A DNA stretch of 64,000 nt from NCBI GenBank assembly GCA_937885815.1, contig CALABM010000065.1:57178-121177 (forward strand). The letters are read 5' to 3'. The position numbers and the translations under genes were made by a program. Shown here piece after piece: positions 60,469 to 64,000 of the stretch. The stretch's first letter is position 1. Each line of letters opens with the position of its first letter. The notes under the pieces are model-generated. The model was not told the DNA's origin and ran no database searches. It saw only the letters and a list, made by a program, of their open reading frames with translations. This DNA is from an uncultured Verrucomicrobiales bacterium. GTDB lineage: Bacteria > Verrucomicrobiota > Verrucomicrobiia > Verrucomicrobiales > Akkermansiaceae.

Positions 60469-61107
60469 ATGAATCCTCCTCCCGCCATCGCCATAGACGG
60501 CCCGGCCGCATCCGGTAAATCAACCGTAGCAAAGCTGATTGCCCGGGAACTGGGCTATACTTTCATTAATACCGGTGCCATGTATCGTGCCGTAACATGG
60601 TACACCCTGAAGCAGGGTGTAAACCCGGCGGATGTGGACGCGGTACGTGCTCTGCTGCCGGGCATTCCGCTTGCATTCGGTAAGGACGGAGCAAACTCCA
60701 CCGTCATGTGTGAAGGAAAGGTTCTGAGTGATGAGCTGACGGAGACAGAGGTAAACAATAATGTATCCGCAATCGCTGCCATTCCGGAGGTGCGTGCACT
60801 GCTGGTAGAAAAACAGCGCGAGTACAACAGCTCTGAGCCCGTAGTGATGGAAGGCCGTGATATTGGCACGGTCGTATTCCCGAACACGCGTTTCAAGTAC
60901 TTCGTGACAGCTTCCGAAGAGGTGCGCGCTGCAAGGCGTGCTGCTCAGGGACTTACGGACTCCATCGCAGAGCGTGATCGCAAGGACTCCGCCCGCGCCT
61001 GCGCTCCCCTCGTCATGGCTGAGGATGCCACACTGGTGGACACCTCTGAGCTGACGATTGAGCAAGTGGTGGCAAAAGTTGTGGCAGACATCAAAAGCAA
61101 ACTTTGA
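60469..61107 (+). CDS. cmk: Cytidylate kinase
   Basis: Phosphorylates CMP and dCMP in pyrimidine salvage and synthesis. The 212-residue P-loop kinase has GPAASGKST at residues 11-19, the INTGAMYR stretch near 32-40 and the conserved EGRDIGTVVFP motif near 124-134. It is the first gene of a run with plsC (18 bp) and recF (14 bp), an arrangement in which cmk-plsC adjacency is common. Confidence 0.96.
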   Translation: MNPPPAIAIDGPAASGKSTVAKLIARELGYTFINTGAMYRAVTWYTLKQGVNPADVDAVRALLPGIPLAFGKDGANSTVMCEGKVLSDELTETEVNNNVSAIAAIPEVRALLVEKQREYNSSEPVVMEGRDIGTVVFPNTRFKYFVTASEEVRAARRAAQGLTDSIAERDRKDSARACAPLVMAEDATLVDTSELTIEQVVAKVVADIKSKL

Positions 61108-61125
61108 TAAGAAAGGGCTCCTGAC

Positions 61126-61758
61126 ATGGAATACAAAATGAACCCCATTTACTTTTTCGTTATCACTATGGCCAAAGCAGCGGCCAAGAGTCTGTTTGAC
61201 GTTAAAGTAATCAACAGAGAGAAACTCATTGAGCAAGGCCCCTGCATCTACGTGGCGAACCACCAGAGCTTTCTGGACCCGCCTATGATTGGCCAGCTTT
61301 TTGAGCGTCAGGTGTATTACCTTGCTCGTAAGACTCTGTTGAACCACCCAATCATGAACTTTGCTCTTCCGTACTGCAATGTGGTACCCATTGATCAGGA
61401 AAGACCGGATCCCGGCAGCATTCTAAAAGTTCTGCGCCTTGTGCGTCAGGGTGAGAGCATCGTCATTTTCCCTGAGGGCTCTCGCTGTGAGGATGGCCAG
61501 ATTCATGATGCCATGCCGGGCATCGGCCTTATTCTCGGCCGCTTGGCAGGTGTTCCGGTGCAGCCTATCCGCATTGAAGGTGCGTATGACTGCTTGCCGC
61601 CCCACAGAAGCAAGCTGAAGCTGCACCCCATTACGCTGAGCATTGGTGATCCCATCCCCTTCACCAAAGAAGAGCTCAAGGCCCGAAGCCGTGAGAGCCA
61701 GCTGGCTATCGGCAAAAAAATTATGGATGCCATTAAGGCGCTTCCCCTTGAAGCCTGA
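61126..61758 (+). CDS. plsC: 1-acyl-sn-glycerol-3-phosphate acyltransferase
   Basis: Adds the second fatty acyl chain to lysophosphatidic acid at the inner membrane. The 210-residue protein has the acyltransferase HxxxxD box with His46 and Asp51 (NHQSFLDP) and the FPEGSR box near residues 113-118. A hydrophobic N-terminal segment (about 8-22) probably anchors it. It follows cmk by 18 bp, and recF follows by 14 bp. Confidence 0.92.
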   Translation: MEYKMNPIYFFVITMAKAAAKSLFDVKVINREKLIEQGPCIYVANHQSFLDPPMIGQLFERQVYYLARKTLLNHPIMNFALPYCNVVPIDQERPDPGSILKVLRLVRQGESIVIFPEGSRCEDGQIHDAMPGIGLILGRLAGVPVQPIRIEGAYDCLPPHRSKLKLHPITLSIGDPIPFTKEELKARSRESQLAIGKKIMDAIKALPLEA

Positions 61759-61772
61759 TATCGGGCACATAC

Positions 61773-62822
61773 ATGCTCAACGCGCTTCGCTTAAGACACT
61801 TCAGGTGCTATCAGGCCCTCAACTGGCAAATACCAGCTGAGGGCGCGTTGATTCTTGGTGAAAACGCCCGGGGTAAAACCAGCTTGCTGGAGGCCATCTG
61901 CTTTGCTCTGACTCTGCACAGCCCCCGAGCCTCCAAAATGGACAAGCTGGTGACTCACGGGGAGAATAATTTCGGCATATCCCTGAGCACGGATGAGGGG
62001 CCTCGCCGCCTCGTGTGGGAGCAAAGAAAGCTCGGCATGCAAGTGAATGGCGCCCCTCGCAAGGACTATAATGAGTATCTCGCAGATGCGCCGCCCGTCG
62101 TCTGGCTAGGTAATGGCGATATCTCCTTAGTGACAGGAGGTGCGGACGAGCGTCGGCACTATCTGGACTTCCTCGGTGCTCAATGGCACCCGGCCTATCG
62201 CGCCGCCCTGAGAGAATACCGGAAAGCCCTCAAGAGCCGCAATCTGCTGCTGCGCAATCCTCGCCGCAATCGCGCCACGCTGCAGAGTTACGCGGTACTG
62301 CTCAGCAGACACGGAGAAATCATCACAGACCTTCGGCGCCAGCTCATAGCCCTCCTGCAGCCTCATATCTGCGACTACCATGCTCGGATATCCTCAGGCC
62401 GCGAAGAGGTACAGCTTTATTACCGCCCGTCAACGGATAAGCCCTTACTTACAGCTCTGGAAGAGGTGCTTGAAGCAGACGAACGGGCCGGATTCACCAC
62501 CGTGGGACCGCATCGTGATGACTTCAACCTGCTGATAGCGGGTAAGGCTGCGGCTGATTTTGCCTCTGAAGGACAACAGCGCACTCTTGCTACGGCTCTG
62601 GTAATGGCCCAAGCGGGTTTGTTACAAGTCGAGACCGGTCAGGCACCAGCACTGCTGATAGATGACATTTTCGGAGAGCTTGATCCGGCGCGACGAAAAG
62701 CATTGCTGTCTCTCTTGCCGCCGGATTCTCAGGTGTTCATCACCACAACCCATCTTGACTGGCTGGGCGGGGACACGCCGCCCCTGCCCGTCATCCACAT
62801 CAACGATATCGCGGGCAGGTGA
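61773..62822 (+). CDS. recF: DNA replication/repair protein RecF
   Basis: A 349-residue ABC-type ATPase that loads RecA at gaps with RecO and RecR. Walker A GENARGKTS is near residues 30-38, the signature is EGQQRTL near 272 and Walker B is LLIDDIFGELD near 290-301. Length is close to the family norm. It is not near dnaA or dnaN, so it has left the usual origin cluster. It converges with the truncated MFS frame, with one base between them. Confidence 0.93.
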   Translation: MLNALRLRHFRCYQALNWQIPAEGALILGENARGKTSLLEAICFALTLHSPRASKMDKLVTHGENNFGISLSTDEGPRRLVWEQRKLGMQVNGAPRKDYNEYLADAPPVVWLGNGDISLVTGGADERRHYLDFLGAQWHPAYRAALREYRKALKSRNLLLRNPRRNRATLQSYAVLLSRHGEIITDLRRQLIALLQPHICDYHARISSGREEVQLYYRPSTDKPLLTALEEVLEADERAGFTTVGPHRDDFNLLIAGKAAADFASEGQQRTLATALVMAQAGLLQVETGQAPALLIDDIFGELDPARRKALLSLLPPDSQVFITTTHLDWLGGDTPPLPVIHINDIAGR

Positions 62823-62823
62823 A

Positions 62824-63540
62824 TCACTTCATCTTGCGAGCCAGCAACCCGGCACCCACAACCGCCAGACCACCGGTAAGGAACACAAGCTGAGGGCCAC
62901 CTGTGCTCGTCCATATAATACCGCCCACAATACCATAGGCAATGGAAGCAACATGATTGATGGCGATTCCTGTATAAATGCAGGGCGTGATATCACTCTT
63001 ACGCTCCCCGCATATTCTAGCGATATAAGTGGTGCGGGCCATTCCCATCGCAAACAGAAGCTTATCAAGAATAAAACAGCAACCTACCACCGCCACGGCC
63101 CAATGCGCAGGCAGTAAATCAGGAGCAAATGCATAGGCTAGACAGAGTACGGAAAGAGCCATGCTGTCAAAGATAGTCACGCGTTTCTCGCCATAGCGCT
63201 TGATACTCCAACCAATAAGAGGCTGCGTGAAGAGCCCTATAACCCCGGCACAAAGCACAATCATAGCCACACGGCCGGGCGGCTGCTGGAGAGTGTTCAC
63301 CAACAACCAGTAACCAAAGGTCATATAAAGCTGTTTCCGGATACCATGCAGCGTTTCTATGCCATAATACACGGCGTATTCCTTGCGCAGAATGAAATTC
63401 TCGCGGAAGCTCTTACGCTTCGGGAACTGCGGGGCACGCACGCAGAACAGCAATGCTGCAGCCACGATAAAAATGACCACCACCAGCACGTAATCCACCG
63501 CAAAGCTGCTGTTAAACTGCCACTTGAGCGCATGACCCAC
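62824..63540 (-). pseudogene. MFS-type transporter, C-terminal part only (5' end replaced)
   Basis: About 238 residues of a major-facilitator-like membrane protein, with six to seven helices that look like the C-terminal half of the fold ([40 protein letters not shown] loop between helices). The native first half, about 200 residues, is missing: the frame continues upstream into the start of an unrelated pckA gene. Codon use and composition fit the Verrucomicrobial part of the window. Whether a real gene has been broken or the DNA join is artificial is discussed in the findings. Confidence 0.6.
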
Positions 63541-63645
63541 GAGACCTTCCTTTGTCTCCTCCTCAAACAATACCTCATACGAAGGATTGTAAACAACCTC
63601 CTGTACGTCTGTAATACCGTACTTTGAAAGATCAATTGTTGCCAT
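63541..63645 (-). pseudogene. pckA: N-terminal fragment of Bacteroidales phosphoenolpyruvate carboxykinase
   Basis: The 35 codons downstream of the ATG at 63645 encode a sequence I recognise as the N-terminus of ATP-type PckA of Bacteroides and Prevotella: DLSKYGIT near residue 5, YNPSY near 19 and EEETKEGL near 28-35. In those genera the next residues are EG(F/Y)EKGQVTELGA; here they change at once to an unrelated membrane protein. The family normally has about 535 residues, so only 7 percent is present. The match is from memory of the family, not from a search. Confidence 0.8.
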
Positions 63646-63772
63646 AGTTTTAATTCTTATTAATTTAACACATTGCTTAAATTCTCTCGTTATTCACTAC
63701 CCTGCTAACGACAAACCGCCTCGGTCTATTGTCTGCGGGCAGGCATTTGTCCCCAAAAAGAACAAATACGGT

Positions 63773-63781
63773 GCAAATGTA
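63773..63781 (-). promoter_or_regulatory. Bacteroidetes-type -7 motif upstream of the pckA fragment
   Basis: TACATTTGC on the minus strand matches TAnnTTTGC of Bacteroidetes promoters, about 130 nt upstream of the pckA ATG. Confidence 0.55.
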
Positions 63782-63866
63782 AGAAAATATTTCGGACTGT
63801 GAAAGTTTTGACACAACTTTTATTAAAAAAACTTAATAAATATTTCCCTTTATCAAATAATTGTGC

Positions 63867-63875
63867 TATCTTTGC
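63867..63875 (+). promoter_or_regulatory. Bacteroidetes-type -7 motif for a rightward gene
   Basis: TATCTTTGC matches TAnnTTTGC, in an A/T-rich context typical of Bacteroidetes promoters, and points out of the window. Confidence 0.6.
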
Positions 63876-64000
63876 AATTTGATTAACCATACCCTTTTGC
63901 GGCGGTAACTTTTGGATATCAAGAGGTTTCAACGCCGAGAGGCACTCGGGAAATGAGAGAGTTTGCAAGGGTGACAGTTAGAAAAATTATTTTAATAAAA

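Larger units (their letters stand above)
63646..64000. other. Bacteroidales-like intergenic DNA at the right edge
   Basis: Strongly A/T-rich compared with the rest of the window. It holds two divergent Bacteroidetes-type -7 motifs and no supportable gene; a short minus-strand frame at 63726-63968 crosses both motifs and is not credible. In the right-hand 120 bases there is no start codon with a convincing frame before the edge, so this is probably the leader of a gene beyond it. Confidence 0.6.

Noticed and set aside
63726..63968. 80-codon minus-strand frame at the right edge
   Set aside because: It runs across two Bacteroidetes-type promoter motifs and has no family resemblance.
1..64000. 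CRISPR array, insertion sequence, prophage or tRNA genes
   Set aside because: I looked for spaced repeats, transposase or integrase frames and T-arm type sequences and found none; the only direct tandem repeat is the 30-bp pair at 23191-23250.

Overview
The window reads as a chromosomal stretch from a Verrucomicrobiota bacterium, most likely an Akkermansiaceae relative. Evidence is the large beta-helix surface protein ending in a Verrucomicrobia-style PEP-CTERM anchor, the general gene content, and the scarcity of Shine-Dalgarno sites. There are no rRNA or tRNA genes, CRISPR arrays, insertion sequences or phage genes that I can recognise. The last roughly 460 bases (about 63541 to the right edge) look different: they carry the start of a Bacteroidales pckA gene and two Bacteroidetes-type promoter motifs, so the right end is probably a chimeric join.

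Layout. 1-10910 is all minus strand: a lipoprotein, rnr, a BASS-type transporter and two tandem TIGR02206-like membrane proteins, then a parvulin-type PPIase, aroA, dnaG and a dynamin-like GTPase that runs off the left edge. At 11127 is rplY (+). 11897-14387 (-) is hisB-hisH followed by an LptF/LptG-type permease. 14560-18039 holds a secreted metallopeptidase, a lipocalin with a structured leader, an orphan small-RNA candidate and tdh. 18175-26567 (-) holds the PEP-CTERM surface protein, a polytopic membrane protein, a ROK kinase, a secreted metzincin-like protease and a ROK-type regulator. 26782-31424 (+) is pyrG, an SSS symporter and a secreted C39/papain-like protein.

31594-37098 (-) is an RND efflux operon whose adaptor is two AcrA-like units fused in one chain. 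37183-48258 (-) is an eight-gene run: a Gld-type ABC exporter set (ATPase, permease, GldG-like, DUF4340), prmA, tsaB, a YkgJ-like protein and a giant ABCG-type protein with an extra N-terminal half. 48458-50923 (+) is OsmC, a membrane protein, a Pro-rich lipoprotein and tlyA. 50937-57139 is aroK, a 63-residue membrane protein, a hydrolase, a Cys-rich secreted protein, an RNA m5C methyltransferase, a second ROK kinase and mutL. 57290-62822 is def, a squalene/phytoene synthase, two related secreted proteins, cmk, plsC and recF.

The most consistent regulatory signal is that at least fourteen genes have a sigma70-like -10 box only 6-10 nt upstream of the start codon, often with a -35 box 16-18 nt further up. 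This implies leaderless mRNAs and fixes several start codons. The lipocalin leader (about 100 nt, with a cobalamin-riboswitch-like junction) stands out against this background.
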